This document shows positions 52,073-63,273 of a DNA stretch of 64,000 nt, in pieces. The notes beneath the pieces are model-generated. The model saw nothing but the letters and a program-made list of their open reading frames with translations. It was not told the origin of the DNA and did no database searches. The position numbers were made by a program, and so were the translations under genes. This stretch comes from Aedes albopictus. Taxonomy: Eukaryota; Arthropoda; Insecta; Diptera; Culicidae. The stretch lies in NCBI RefSeq assembly GCF_035046485.1, contig NC_085138.1:58509254-58573253 (forward strand), in the 5' to 3' direction. How positions within the stretch are numbered: the first letter of the stretch is position 1; every line of letters starts with the position of its first letter.

Positions 52073-52872
52073 CTCAAAGGCGACATTTTACAAGCACCGA
52101 AGGTGGCGTGGTAACAGATCTAGGAGTACTTGCGCAGGACGAAAGATTTCTAGCCCCTAACCTCCAAGAGATTGTGGAGGAGGTTGGCCGGTTGAAAAAC
52201 TGCAAAGCCGCTGGAGCAGATCAACTACCAAGTGAGCTTCTAAAATACGGCGGAGAAGCACGGGTGAGAGAACTACACTGGGTCATTTCCAAGATTTGGG
52301 AGGATGAAGTATTACTGGAGGAATGGATGGAAGGTATCGTGTGTCCCATCTACAAAAAGGGCGACAAGTTGGATTGCGGGAACTATCGCGCGATCACACT
52401 ACTGAGCGCTGCCTACAAGATACTCTCTCAAATTTTATGCCGCCGTCTATCACCGATTGCAAGAGAGTTCGGTGAGCAATATCAGACTAAATTCATGGGT
52501 GAACGCGCCATCCGCCAGGTGTTGCAGAAATGCCGCGAATACAACGTGCCCACACATTACTTGTTCATCGATTTCAAATCGGCGTATGATACAATCGATC
52601 GAGAACAGCTATGGCAGATTATGCACAAATACGGATTCCTGGATAAACTGATACGATTGATCAAGGCGACGATGGATCGAGTGATGTGCGTAGTTCGAGT
52701 ATCAGGAACACTCTCGAGTCCCTTCGAATCTCGCAGAGGGCTACGGCAAGGTGATGGTCTTTCGTGCGTGCTGTTCAACATTGCTTTAGAGGGTGTAATA
52801 AGGAGAGCGGGGATAAACATGAGTGGAACGAATGAGTGCAGATGGAAGACGGGACTTGGAGAAGGCGAATGA
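52073..52872 (+). pseudogene. RTE-like reverse transcriptase lacking its FADD block
   Basis: The frame shows STEGGVVTDLGVLAQDERFL, AAGADQLPSELLKYGGEARV, GIVCPIYKKGDKLDCGNYRA, motif A LFIDFKSAYDTIDREQLW with the catalytic Asp, and SRRGLRQGDGLSCVLFNIAL. A short deletion also removes the TTDQM stretch near 52508 (ERAIRQVLQK). After NMSGT (52829) the frame jumps into the C-terminal region (MEDGTWRRRMNHE in another frame), so the YxDD-like motif is missing. Confidence 0.8.
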
Positions 52873-52917
52873 ACCACGAGCTGCATCAGCTGCTGAGAGA
52901 ACCAACCATCGTCCATA

Positions 52918-53081
52918 GGGGCTGTCCATTTATTACGTAAGGGATTTTTTTCGATTTTTCGACACCCCCACCCCCCCTTGTAAGATTTTTTGTATGAGAG
53001 CCTAAAAATTTTTGTATGGCTCGTAAGATTTTTCAAACCCCCCTTCCCCCGTAAACCCTTATGTAATTAATGGACAGCCCC
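52918..53081. mobile_element. 3-bp-target MITE, GGGGCTGTCC family, copy 4
   Basis: Flanked by ATA (52915-52917 and 53082-53084). Removing the MITE and one ATA restores CGTCCATACCGCG as in the intact copy at 7670-7685, which proves the insertion and the 3-bp duplication. The subterminal word is TTACGTAA on the left and TTATGTAAT on the right. The interior has C-runs. Confidence 0.95.
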
Positions 53082-53345
53082 ATACCGCGAAAATCGGGAG
53101 GCTACGGTGGGCGGGTCACGTCATCGAGATGTCGGATAGCAACCCGACTAAAATGGTTCTCGAGAGTCATCCAACCGGTACAAGAAGACGTGGAGCGCAG
53201 CGAACTAGGTGGGTCGACCAAGTGGAGGACGATCTGCGGACCCTACGCAGAGTGCGGAACTGGAGACAAACAGCCATGGACCGAGTGGAATGGAGTCGGC
53301 TACTATGTACAGCAGAGGCTACGGCCGGGCCTGATCGGTATAAGG
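53082..53345 (+). pseudogene. RTE-like ORF2 C-terminus (deleted copy)
   Basis: IGRLRWAGHVIEMSDSNPTK, ESHPTGTRRRGAQRTRWVDQ and NWRQTAMDRVEWSRLLCTAE match the copy at 7475-7700. The frame at 53129-53452 runs on past the element end. Confidence 0.8.
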
Positions 53346-54254
53346 TAAGTAAGATGACAGAAAATCCACTGTTGAGAAACGTAACTCTTTGTTTTATCCA
53401 GGCTCGTTACTACAGAGGTACACCGTCTTGCGGGAGTGCACAGTATGGCTGATTTCGTCATTTTAGCGCGCTTAATTAATAACTTTTTTACTATGAAGTT
53501 AAGCGTCATGGTGTCTTCGAGAAAGTTTTTCACTATAATAAGGAGCTTCTTTTGAGCTTCTGTGAAAAATGATCAATCCCCCTAAAAGTGAGATAGAAAA
53601 TTTATTTTTTGAATTTTTCAAGATACGAGGTTGGTGTCTTCACAAAAGTTGTAGAAAATGTAGTTTGGAGCAACTTTGCCGAAGACACCAAGTTTTTAAC
53701 TCCGTTACTTTTCTAGATACATTACGTTTTCTTTCATCAGCCCATTGAAAAAGGTTTTTGCGCAATAACTTTCTAAATATTGATTCTACATTTTTCTCAT
53801 GTTCTACAAAGTTATACTGCCGTGAATCGCAAGTCAGTCCCATATGTAAAAAGTAGGCATTGAGAAAATGGCCTCTGAAGTTTTCAAATTCGATTTCTAT
53901 GCGAAACTCTAAAAAATCGCCATAAATTGAAAACTTCTGCGATCATCATGAAACTTTCACATATTGTTTCAAACGTGGAAACGTAACAGCGAAAAATATA
54001 AAACTGGCTAAAATAGTGTTAAGTTTTGTACTGGAGGGTGCACAAGTTCGTAATGGGACTTACTTGCGATTACATTTCATTATGGGACAATCTGACTTGA
54101 TGTTGTTTTTGAATTTTACTGAACAAACTATATATTTTTTTTCACGCAGCTGAAAGATCATCCGAAGAAAGCTCGGAAACGGCCATTAATCCATTTTGCC
54201 CAAAATGCATATGGGACTGACTTGCGATTCACGGCAGTATAGATAATGGAAAAA

Positions 54255-54509
54255 CTTACTAACTCGCAATGCTCCACGTAGTCCACGAAAAAAACGCATA
54301 AAGTGAAACTTCTTTCGTCGGATCACGATTTAACAGCAGCCTTACTTTGAAGTGCAATAAGATTTATAATTTACTATAACCAATGTAGACATAGATATGT
54401 ACTAGTGAGAGCGTTGACAGAATATGTCACGCGCATGTTTGAAATTTTTTAAGAAATGGCGCTTCATTCGCTCTTTTCGTGGACTACGTGGAGCACTTGA
54501 GTTAGTAAG
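54255..54509. mobile_element. MITE (255 bp), CTTACTAACTC termini, nested
   Basis: CTTACTAACTCGCAATGCTC at the left is mirrored at the right (GAGCACTTGAGTTAGTAAG) over about 36 bp, followed by CACGTAGTCCACGAAA on both arms. It lies in the centre of the giant foldback. Confidence 0.8.
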
Positions 54510-54605
54510 ACAAAAGAATTAGATGGTAAGTTTTTATGTAACGTACTTCACGAATGATCCAAAATGCACCGCAAACCTTTCTTTATATTATCACACACTT
54601 ACAAT

Positions 54606-55006
54606 CAGTGTTGAAAAATTCATTTCGTCATATCTAAATTCAATCGCCTACAGCTCATTTTAGAAGCTGAACCTGAGAATATGGTACATGAAAAACTTGT
54701 GCGGCTAGACCAGTTCTGCTAGAAAGTCACGGATAAACCGATATTTTTCAAATATTTAAGGTAAATGTCACGGACCACCTTTGAAAAATGCTAAATGATA
54801 TTCACCGTGAATATCATTTGGCAGTTTTCAAAGGAAGCCCATGACATTTACGTTAAATATTCGAAAAGTAGCGGTTTTTTCGTGACTTTCTAGCAGAACT
54901 GGTCTAGCTGCACAAGTCTTTCATATACCACATTCTCAGGTTCAGCCTCCAAAATGAGCTGTAGGTGATTGAATTTAAATATGACGAAATGAATTTTTCA
55001 GCACTG
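54606..55006. mobile_element. hAT-type palindromic MITE (401 bp, 8-bp TSD), nested
   Basis: Ends CAGTGTTGAAAAATTC and GAATTTTTCAGCACTG; CTTACAAT flanks both sides (54598-54605, 55007-55014). The entire element is an inverted repeat with its centre near 54806. CAGTG ends with an 8-bp duplication indicate hAT. Confidence 0.93.
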
Positions 55007-55990
55007 CTTACAATAACAATAAAAATGCAAGCTGACATGAACTGTCAAATAAATATGTTGAAAATATATATAAATCCCATATAAGAGTAACATAAATGGA
55101 TGTAAGCTTCTATACAAAAAACATCTTAGAGTTTCTTACAGTTTGATGATTTTGGCTTTCTAAGAGAGGCAATTACATGTACTTTCACATGCGTAAAAGG
55201 AAATTTACATATAATTGCCTATAGCTAAGTTATATATGCTTGAAATATGGCCCAAAAAGCTATAAAAACCGTTATAACTATTTTAATTTTGGAATTAGCG
55301 GGATGTCATGTTCGGCAAAGTTGTGTGTTTTTTATCTATAAGGCTGACACAAATTTCGATTTTCTCTAATGTCACCCCCCCCCTCGGAAAATTTTGGTCG
55401 GAATTCGGAATTTTGAGGGGGGAAACAAATAAATTATTCAACAATTCAAAAGTTTTGAACTGAAATTAGAGTTGATGAGAAAACTTCTTAACAAATCCGA
55501 TGAGTTTTACGATTTTGCCTAATTGCTTGGGTAATTTTTCATCAAATACATTTATTATTTATTATCCCCCCCTTTGACGAGTCAACGAGCAAAGTGACAA
55601 AAGAAGAAAATGAGATTTGTTCCGGCCTAACTTTGTAGAACATGAAAAAATTGTAGAATCAATTTTTAGAAAGTTATTGCGCAAAAACCTTTTTCAAGGA
55701 GCTGATGAAAGAAAACGTAACGTATCTAGAAAAGTAACGGAGTTACAAACTTGGTGTCTTGGGCAAAGTTGCTCTAAACTACATTTTCTACAACTTTTGT
55801 GAAGACACCAACCTCGTCTCTTGAAAAATTCAAAAAATAAATTTTCTATCTCACTTTTAGGGGGATTGATCATTTTTCACAGAATCCTTATTATAGTGAA
55901 AAACTTTCCCGAAGACACCATGACGCTAAACTTCATAGTAAAAAAGTTATTAATTAAGCGCGCTAAAATGACGAAATCAGCCACTGTGGA

Positions 55991-56984
55991 GTGGAGCCAA
56001 TCGACGACTGGTTCCGGAGACTCATTCCCAAATTCCAACAGAGCTGCCCCGGATAAAAATTAACCATAGGGTATTTGGTGAAAACCATTCCTGTACCATA
56101 CAGTGTACCAGCTACAATATAGTGTATTGTAATGGAATGGTTCGCTAAAAGCTTTGCACATTGGTAGCTATTATACATTTACATCCGATCTTTATGTAAC
56201 AATATATTATACTGTTTTTCTTACGTTTGAACCATTCACTATTCCGAAACAATCTTTTTCCGTGCATTTTTAATTTTTTATTCAGTTTATGATTTTTTCC
56301 GTGCTTCGTTTTGTTGATGTCCGTGACATTTTTGTTGCAAAGGAAATGAAAGAGAAAAAAGTGAATAAGTTGAAACATCTATTTGAGTTAATATTATGCT
56401 TTTGGTCGGAATACGAAGTGACCGAACGTGCGAAAATTGATTTTTAACCTACTTAGAAATGTCGCAACTTAATTTGGATTAGTGCATATTGTTGCTCTTA
56501 ATTAGCTTAATGATGCGCAACAGAAAAAATAGATTCAAATTTACTTCGCAGCTGCAACTTCGCATGTGCTTCTAGCGACGACTTTGATTTGGTGGTGCGA
56601 CGATAATAAAATGCTTAAACAAAGTGGTAAACCAGGTGTCCTAAGGACTGCATATCCAAGAGCTATGGTGGGCTAGGTATGTAGAGTGCGATGAGAGGAA
56701 TACGAATGTAGGTCAACCCGGAAAGACGCAGGCCAGATTACCGTAAATCAGTGGATGAGTTCAACACTATTCTTTCTCTTCTTCTCTCATGTGAAATTGC
56801 CTTGTACAACAACCGGACTAAATGCGATCTTTGACATTTTTAACATAAGGACTGGACTGGACACTGAAACGACTTCTGAAATAAGTTCGTCTTCGCTTTT
56901 TAACCTAACTTATAGTTGAATCGAACTTGACAGTTTTCTCATGAGTTGTTATGTACACATTTCATAGTTCAGTCAAATAGGCTT
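55991..56984. other. AT-rich DNA, no gene recognised
   Basis: A small palindromic block at 56080-56145 (ACCATTCCTGTACC... and its mirror) uses the same CCATACA/GTAC words as 57600-58075. The remainder shows nothing that I recognise. Confidence 0.4.
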
Positions 56985-57330
56985 CTTTAGCGATGTTGAG
57001 ATAATTCCATTTTCTGAATCTGCATGCAAAACTGAGCCGAAATCCAAATTTTCATGAATTTTGGTTCCCGGGAACCTATTTAAAAATCAATTTGAAGTTT
57101 GTATGGGAGCGATTTGTCGAATCACCCCTCGTCGCATTTTGTACTGGGTTGAGCTGTCAAACAGTTACCCAGCTGTCAAAAGGTGATTTCAAATAATCTC
57201 TTTGAAATTGATTTTAGGTATCAAAATAAAGTTCTAAAAATCTGAAAAAAATCATAGTGGCTCAGAAGAAGGTGCTCTTTCGTATAAAATCAAAAAATCG
57301 ATACATTTTTCTTAATTTAAAAACCCAATT
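56985..57330 (-). repeat. Dispersed repeat, copy 2 of the ~350-bp inverted pair
   Basis: Inverted match to 3735-4085: GCGATTTGTCGAATCACCCC, GTCAAAAGGTGATTTCAAA and GGTTCCCGGGAACC are shared. Divergence between copies is modest. Confidence 0.65.
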
Positions 57331-57599
57331 GGAGCCTCAATATTGCAATAATGGTTAAGCACGCTGTAATGATACTTATGTACCTCGTCACCCACTTCAT
57401 GCAAATACATTAGTGGTCTAATAACACTTAGCGCGCTAGGCATAGTTCCATCATGCCGCTCAAAGTGTTGCCACAAATAATGCTTAGTTTGCAAAACCCG
57501 GTTATCTGGCTGGTGGGACATGGGAGCTTAAGCTTCAACTGTTAATGCAATCAGAGGCTACTCAGACTTAGACGAGTTTAGGTTAGTTTGGCTAGAACT

Positions 57600-58075
57600 G
57601 CCATTATCGAAGGAACATGACGAGATAATATAACATTATATGGTTTATCTAATGTAAAACAATACAACATAACAAAAGAGAACCATTCCAAAACCATGAT
57701 TAAATTTATAACCAGTGGTGAAATTACAATTAAAAACAATATATTTACGGTACATTTTATTGTTTGAAACCATACGTGTACCATACAATGTACGGTATAT
57801 TAAAGCCCACGTATCAGTATTTCGAACAATTCATTTACAATAAAATGTATGGTTTTGTAAAAAAATGTATATGGAGAAAAATATTTTTTTATATTGTTAC
57901 GATACTTAACAACCCGTATAGTATATTGTAAAAATCTCATTTACAATTCACTGTATGGTGTCTAACATTACATCTTATTGTTTTTGTATTTTTTATTTTT
58001 ACAGTGGTGTTTATTGTAACAATATGGTTCTAAATAGTACTGTTACAATACAACATTCGGTTTTTCTACTGTATT
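57600..58075. repeat. Array of degenerate ACAATA/CCATACA words
   Basis: Words such as CCATACAATGTACGG, TTTACAATAAAATGTATGG, GTATAGTATATTGTAAAA and GTTACAATACAAC recur in both orientations. It resembles the interior of the iterated-word MITEs, but no clear ends were found. Confidence 0.5.
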
Positions 58076-58499
58076 TTTTATTCGGGGCGCCTCATCTTCA
58101 AATCTTCTATTATATTACCAGAAAAGAAAAAAAATCCTCTATTACAATAGTTGGCCGCATAGTCATGTGATATTAGTATTTAGTTTTTCTAATCTATAAT
58201 ATTTCCTACGCTACTAGGATTTTTTTTCTAGAATTTTTTTCTTTTTTGTCAAAATTGTTGCTAGTTGTTTGTTAGTTTTCGTCAGATAAGTGCTTGGTCT
58301 ATGTTATTATTGTAAGGTATCCCAAATCTCAATATTCAACTCCTAAAAACTCATTGTATTTGGTTAGGAACAAATATTGAATTGAATTGATAAAAAAAAA
58401 ATAAATAATTATCAAACCTCAAAATAAAATATGTTATTCATACACAAAATCCAGTTTTGACCTAGTATAAGCAACAGTGTGCACTGATGCGACGAGTCG
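58076..58499. other. AT-rich intergenic DNA
   Basis: No repeat or gene recognised. Confidence 0.4.
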
Positions 58500-58960
58500 T
58501 CACTCACACAACCCTGCGCTAACCCAAAACTGATGACGATGACGGCTTGCATCCACGCACACAACCGCAAAGTTTGCCTGATTCTAAACCGGGCGGACAC
58601 GACACGCGAGCGAATGCTTCTTCTGTTGGATGGACTTCCCCCATCGCTCGCATCGTGGTTTGACCAACGCGCAGTTCGTTCGTTCGCTGCTCTCTAGCCG
58701 TTCGCATACGTAGGTAGTGGTTCCACTCCCAGTGCGGCCTCGTGTCTCTACACACGGGGCGTTGTGAACACTGGCTGGTACGGTCGTCATCGGACGGTAG
58801 TGTAGTGAGTCGATTGGAAAAAGTTATTTAATTCGGTGGTAATTTCGCGGCGGCTCGCGGTTATTGCTCTAGCGCAGTGCGTGTTGGAAACGGAAAATTC
58901 GGTCAGTGCGAGATTTTCACGCGTTTTAGCCACGGAAGCAGTGTGATGATTAAGAATAGG
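58500..58960 (+). promoter_or_regulatory. Candidate promoter and untranslated first exon
   Basis: This unique block is much richer in G+C and CpG than its surroundings. It contains the insect initiator-like TCAGT (58903-58907) and related CAGTG words (58875), followed by possible splice donors (AATAG|GTGCGT at 58960, AAG|GTGATT near 58999). The pattern suggests a 5' untranslated exon of a plus-strand gene continuing beyond the window. Frames on the minus strand (58519-58755, 58787-59074) have no domain. Confidence 0.3.
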
Positions 58961-59450
58961 TGCGTTTCTACGGTTTGAAGGTGGAATTTCGTTGGCGGAA
59001 GGTGATTTTTGGTGCCAATTTTCGAGTTTTTTCATGCTGGGTTTCTGAAAATCTAGAAAACGCGATGCCAGCAAGAAAGGGCCGGAGCTTTTTCAAATTT
59101 TCGATATTCAGTGGTGTTTGTGTGGTGTGCGGTGTGTGGAAGAAACGCAAAGAAGAAAGGACTTTCTCATGTTTGTGTTGGAGTTCAATGACGGTTGGGC
59201 TGATTACGAAAGAGAACGAGGTGGCTTTGGTTGCGCTTCGTCGATGATGACGATGATAGTGAGCGTGAATCAAAACTTGTTGGAAGAATCTACAGTAGTG
59301 TCTTGAATAACAATCTTTTTTTGTTTTCTGTACAAAAACTACAAAATATTACAAATGGGAAACTCGAAGTATTATGTCTTCATGCATAATATAAATTGTT
59401 GTGTAGGTTAAACGAATACAAAATTTTTGATAAGAACGTAAAATTTTAAA
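58961..59450. other. Possible first-intron sequence
   Basis: Less GC-rich downstream continuation; frames at 58960-59247 and 59118-59306 have no recognised domain. Confidence 0.3.
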
Positions 59451-59666
59451 TAGGGAAGTGGAACCATCTCGGAGGGGTCCTATTTTGGGCACTTTTCTGC
59501 TATAACACAGTCAATTTAAACCAATTGACACAATTTTTGGAACGCGATGAGATACGTATAGTATCTAGCCGTGTTAAAAATTTCAAGTCAATTGGTTTGG
59601 AATTAACTGAGTAATAACGAAGAGTGCCCAAAATACCGGCCGTTGCCCAAGTGGTACGCTACCCTA
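59451..59666. mobile_element. MITE-like element (216 bp), TAGGGWAG termini
   Basis: TAGGGAAGTGGAACC at the left and the mirror of GGTACGCTACCCTA at the right, with GTCCTATTTTGGGCAC / GTGCCCAAAATACC as a second inverted pair. The target duplication is unclear. Confidence 0.6.
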
Positions 59667-59734
59667 GTTTGTACGAGTATTAAGGCAAACATTCCAAATA
59701 GGGTTAATAGGTATCTTTTTCATTGTTGGCAGAA

Positions 59735-60290
59735 AACCGACAAATTTAGCTGATTTTTGCCGTGCTGAATGCATTCTGCAATATTGCTTTATTGTACAAT
59801 TTTCTGAAACATCCAGAAATTTGTTCTGAGGGCACAAGGTTTTCCTAAATTTCAGCAAAATAGAGCTGAACATTCAGCAAATAGTTTTGCTGATATTTGC
59901 TTTGCTGTAAGCACATGGTGTGAAGCACAATGTGCTACAAAACAGCTCCTAAAATTGATTAATCTAAAATAATTAAAAAAAAAACACTTATTCACTTGAT
60001 ATAAATGATCAGCCAAATCAATGGAAATAAATAATTTTGTTAGCAGATGATGCATCCTACCTTATCGCTAGTCACACTAAGACGCATTCAGCAAAATTTT
60101 GCTAAATTTTGCCGAGCTGAAGGGTTCAGCCATATTTTTGCTTTACTTTCTGCAAAATTTACTGAATTCCAGCAAAAGTTTGCTGTTAATCAGTATATTT
60201 AATTGAACGAACCAGTAAACTTTGCTGAATGTCAGCAAATATTTTGCTGAAACTTTCAGCTCGGCAAAATTCAGTAGAATTGCCCGTTTT
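59735..60290. repeat. Array of TTCAGCAAAATTTTGCTGAA-type words
   Basis: TTTGCTGA and TCAGCAAA words in both orientations, often paired as small palindromes (for example CAGCAAAATTTTGCT at 60090), occur about fifteen times. CACACTAAGACGCATTC at 60074 resembles the end of the MITE at 62982. Outer limits are uncertain. Confidence 0.6.
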
Positions 60291-60471
60291 TTATCACTTC
60301 AAGAACGCGAGCCAAACAATAATTGAAAACCGAAAAGTCAATGATTTCTATTACAATTCTGTGACGCACCAAGTCACCTTAAACGTGTAGGTATTCAGTT
60401 GGTTAAGCAGGGGCAGTTTGATAATGAAGAGATGTTAAAATGGCTTGAATTTCTTTGAGAAGCAATGACTA

Positions 60472-60773
60472 CACACTTAATTTAAATCGCCGACCTCAGC
60501 AAACGGATTGCCGAGAATCCAACAGCCGAGAATCCGGTAAAAATTTTCACTGAATCTCGGTAAAAGTTTTACCGAGATGTCGTTAAAACTTTGCCGAGAT
60601 CTCGGTAATCCAACCTTTTACCGAGATTTCAGCAAAGTTCACCGAGACTCGGTAATGGTTTACCGAAATCTCGGTAAAATTTTTACCGAGAATCAGTAAA
60701 TATTTTACCGAGATATCAGCTGTTGGATTCTCGGTAAACCGTTTACCGAGATCAATTTCTGAATTTAAGTGTG
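60472..60773. mobile_element. Iterated-word MITE, CTCGGTAAA type (302 bp)
   Basis: TA flanks CACACTTAA and TTAAGTGTG ends (TA at 60470-60471 and 60774-60775). The interior has about eleven copies of CTCGGTAAA or its mirror TTTACCGAG, frequently back to back as palindromes. Confidence 0.85.
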
Positions 60774-60837
60774 TATGGGCAAGACTCTGTCGTGATTTGT
60801 TAAAATGGTTATTTACGATTCATAACCACGGAGTCCT

Positions 60838-61025
60838 TCATAGCCGAAGTGGTAAACGTGCAGATATTCAATACCATGCTGAAGGTGACGGGTTCGATGC
60901 CCAGTCGATCCAGGAATAATAACTAACAATTATTGATGTAATTAGTGTAAGAGATGTGATAATAGTCAATGAAGACTTCTTTAGTATCATAAGATTCGCT
61001 GCCAATCAAGCACAGCTAAGCTTGA
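60838..61025 (+). mobile_element. tRNA-derived SINE
   Basis: Head with A-box-like ATAGCCGAAGTGGTAAACGTG and B-box-like GACGGGTTCGATGCCCAG; related to the SINE at 12400. The tail is diverged and the end approximate. Confidence 0.6.
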
Positions 61026-62501
61026 CGATTAATTTCCCAAACTAGAGGTGATAGATACGTTGAACAGTTCTGTATAGAGAGCAATATTGTTACGGAAATC
61101 TAGTAACTAATTGTGTTCGTCTGGTTGGTCAGTTGTATCATGACCGCTACTGTAAAGAACATTCTTGAATTAACGATTCTATATAGAAACCATGCTCAGT
61201 GTCGCGTGCCTACTTACTATCGGCATAGCCTATTGCATACGTCCACTGGTCATTTCGGGAACATGCTATCTGAAATTTATGCAACTTCGCCGCGGTCTGA
61301 GCGGGACTTCCCATTTCTCTGCAACTCTTCCATCTGGCACGCTTCGGCGTCCCATGTACGAAGCTTTTCCGATTTATTTTCTTCTTTTCAACTTTCTTTC
61401 TACAACTGGTTTGTTAAGACGTTATTCTTGCAAGCCAGAAAAATCCCAACCGTGTCTTCTTTCTACAGATTGGATTTAATATCGCATCCTACCTATTGAT
61501 GCATTGGCATCTATAGACGGGGTGCTGAATCGACATCGGTTGTAACCGGACATAGGGACATAGATCCTGAATCTGCGATATGTACAACAATCACGAGTTA
61601 CGTACTAGGAGAGAACTTCCATACATGGAGAGGGAGTTGATTCGGTGTAGGGGCGCGTGCAATAAAATGCACCGGCGTACTAGAATGCATCGAAATTCAA
61701 ACATAGCTATCCAATACCGTTCGAGCTGTGCAACATCAATTTAGTTAATTATGTTATTGTTGTTTGTTACAAAAGGTATAAAGTGAAAAGTTCAATATGG
61801 AAATTTGATCCGCTTTCTCCTAATAAGTGCCATGATTTCCATCAACACTAATGTAGAAAGAGATTGGTTGGGTCGGTCGATTGAATCGGTAACCAACAAG
61901 CGGTAGATTGTTGTTGGAAACCAGCATGGATGGACTTGGAACAGACGATGACGATAGCGTACGAGAGAAGAGGGAATATAAAGAGAGCGATGTTGATAGC
62001 ACAATTATATTGGGGCACACACTCATTCAAGACGTATTTCTTAACAGGTAACAGGGTTCAACCAGTGTTGCTAGCAAATTGGTTTTTACATACTGTTATT
62101 TAAAACGAGTATCAATCATGTTTTGGATTTAAATGAAAATTGTCAACTAGCATTGCTCAAACGTGAATGTAGTGTCCTGATGTTAAGCAAAGGTAGTCTA
62201 TAACATTGTTCTCCCGGACATAATCGAACGGGAAATCGAAACCGCCTGACGCAAATTGACGACGTAAAGCTATGACCTAGCCAATAGACCTAGGCTTAAA
62301 TGACAAGTCCGATTTATCATCATCGATATCAATCATCTTTAATTTTGTGTATTTCTTGATATTAAGATGGAAATATGCATCGCTGGCTCATAAAAATATC
62401 GAGCAAAACTTGCTTTACGAAAAAGAAACAGTTATTAAGCTTCTATAGAATACACCTAGTAAGCATTTTTCAAATATCAGATCGACAATGATTTTTCATA
62501 A
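61026..62501. other. Intergenic DNA, no recognised gene
   Basis: Frames at 61113-61499 and 61192-61479 overlap in two frames and have no domain. A block at 61850-62040 is less AT-rich. Nothing could be assigned. Confidence 0.4.
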
Positions 62502-62714
62502 GGGCCTAACTGACTTGATCGATTTCTCTTCATCGACTCTCTCTTTCGCTAATAACTTGATCAAAACAAACAAAATCATTATTCTTTTTGTTTCTATAGC
62601 AACGTGTAGTCGTCTTCTTCGTATTTCAAACAAAAAATATTTGGAAAACTCAATACATATTCTGTGATAACACAAAGAGAGGATCGATGAAGAGAACTCG
62701 AAAATGTCAGGCCC
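62502..62714. mobile_element. MITE (213 bp), GGGCCTRAC termini
   Basis: Left GGGCCTAACTGAC and right mirror GGGCCTGACATTTT, then the shared TTCTCTTCATCGA-CTCTCTCTTT word on both arms. It shares the TTCTCTTCAT core with the palindrome at 14704. The frames 62496-62813 and 62594-62908 cross it. Confidence 0.65.
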
Positions 62715-62981
62715 AAATGAAAAATCAGTGTCGAAATACATTCGAAAATAAAAACGTCCGTAAACAAGGACGAGGCCACTTTTATTATTTCTAATTTTGA
62801 GAAAAGTTTCCATTTTACGGTAGATTCAAAAGCTACCGCAGCTGTTACTGAGGTATAATCAATCGACCCTTGGATGCGACGCCGATCATCATTGTTGTTG
62901 CTTTTCAAAACAATTCACTTGGCAAGCACACTTTTATTTGCCATCTTATTCAACGATATGATGATTTTCATTACTGTGGTA

Positions 62982-63273
62982 CACACTAAGATTCAGATGT
63001 TCCAGCTCAGTAATTTTTTCAGTTCAGCATTTTTTTTTCATCTTTTTACTGAGTTTTCAACAGCAGATTTATCTCGGTACACTCGGTTATCGTATTTACC
63101 GTATACCAGTAACGATATTTACCGTACATCAGTAAATTTTGACAGTTTATTATCTGAGCTCGGTAACTCATTTACAGAATATCTGCAAAAGAAATAACCG
63201 AGCGTACCGAGTTAAATCTGCTGTTGAGAACTCAGCAAAAAGATGGGAAAAATACCGAGCTGATCTTAGTGTG
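62982..63273. mobile_element. Iterated-word MITE, mixed ACCGAG/TTTACTGAG type (292 bp)
   Basis: TA flanks CACACTAAGATTCAG and CTGATCTTAGTGTG ends (62980-62981, 63274-63275). Long subterminal arms (AACAGCAGATTTA / TAAATCTGCTGTT) and interior words GGTACACTCGG, TTTACCGTA and CCGAGC repeat in both directions. Confidence 0.85.

Larger units (their letters stand above)
50905..53345 (+). mobile_element. RTE-like retrotransposon, deleted copy carrying a MITE
   Basis: It is closely related to the copy at 7408-11775. Order: endonuclease (51045-51660), linker, RT up to the GDG block (52120-52830), C-terminal region (52838-52917, then 53082-53330) and the tail GGTATAAGGTAAGTAAG. Two internal deletions are visible: one at about 52068 and one at about 52829 that removes the FADD catalytic block. 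A 164-bp MITE (52918-53081) sits in the C-terminal region. Confidence 0.85.
53436..55990. mobile_element. Giant foldback element (~2.55 kb, ~380-bp arms)
   Basis: The left arm 53436-53815 and right arm 55620-55990 are inverted copies: CTGATTTCGTCATTTTAGCG near 53450 mirrors CGCTAAAATGACGAAATCAG near 55965. Frames 53640-53843 (-) and 55617-55802 (+) encode almost the same peptide for this reason only. Two further MITEs lie inside. The target duplication was not resolved. Confidence 0.85.

Noticed and set aside
53640..55802. Pair of nearly identical ~60-residue frames on opposite strands
   Set aside because: They are the same arm of the giant foldback read in both orientations, not duplicated genes.
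61088..62046. Possible solo LTR starting TGTTACGG and ending TTAACA
   Set aside because: Ends have weak TG...CA form but no target duplication, no second copy and no convincing primer-binding site.
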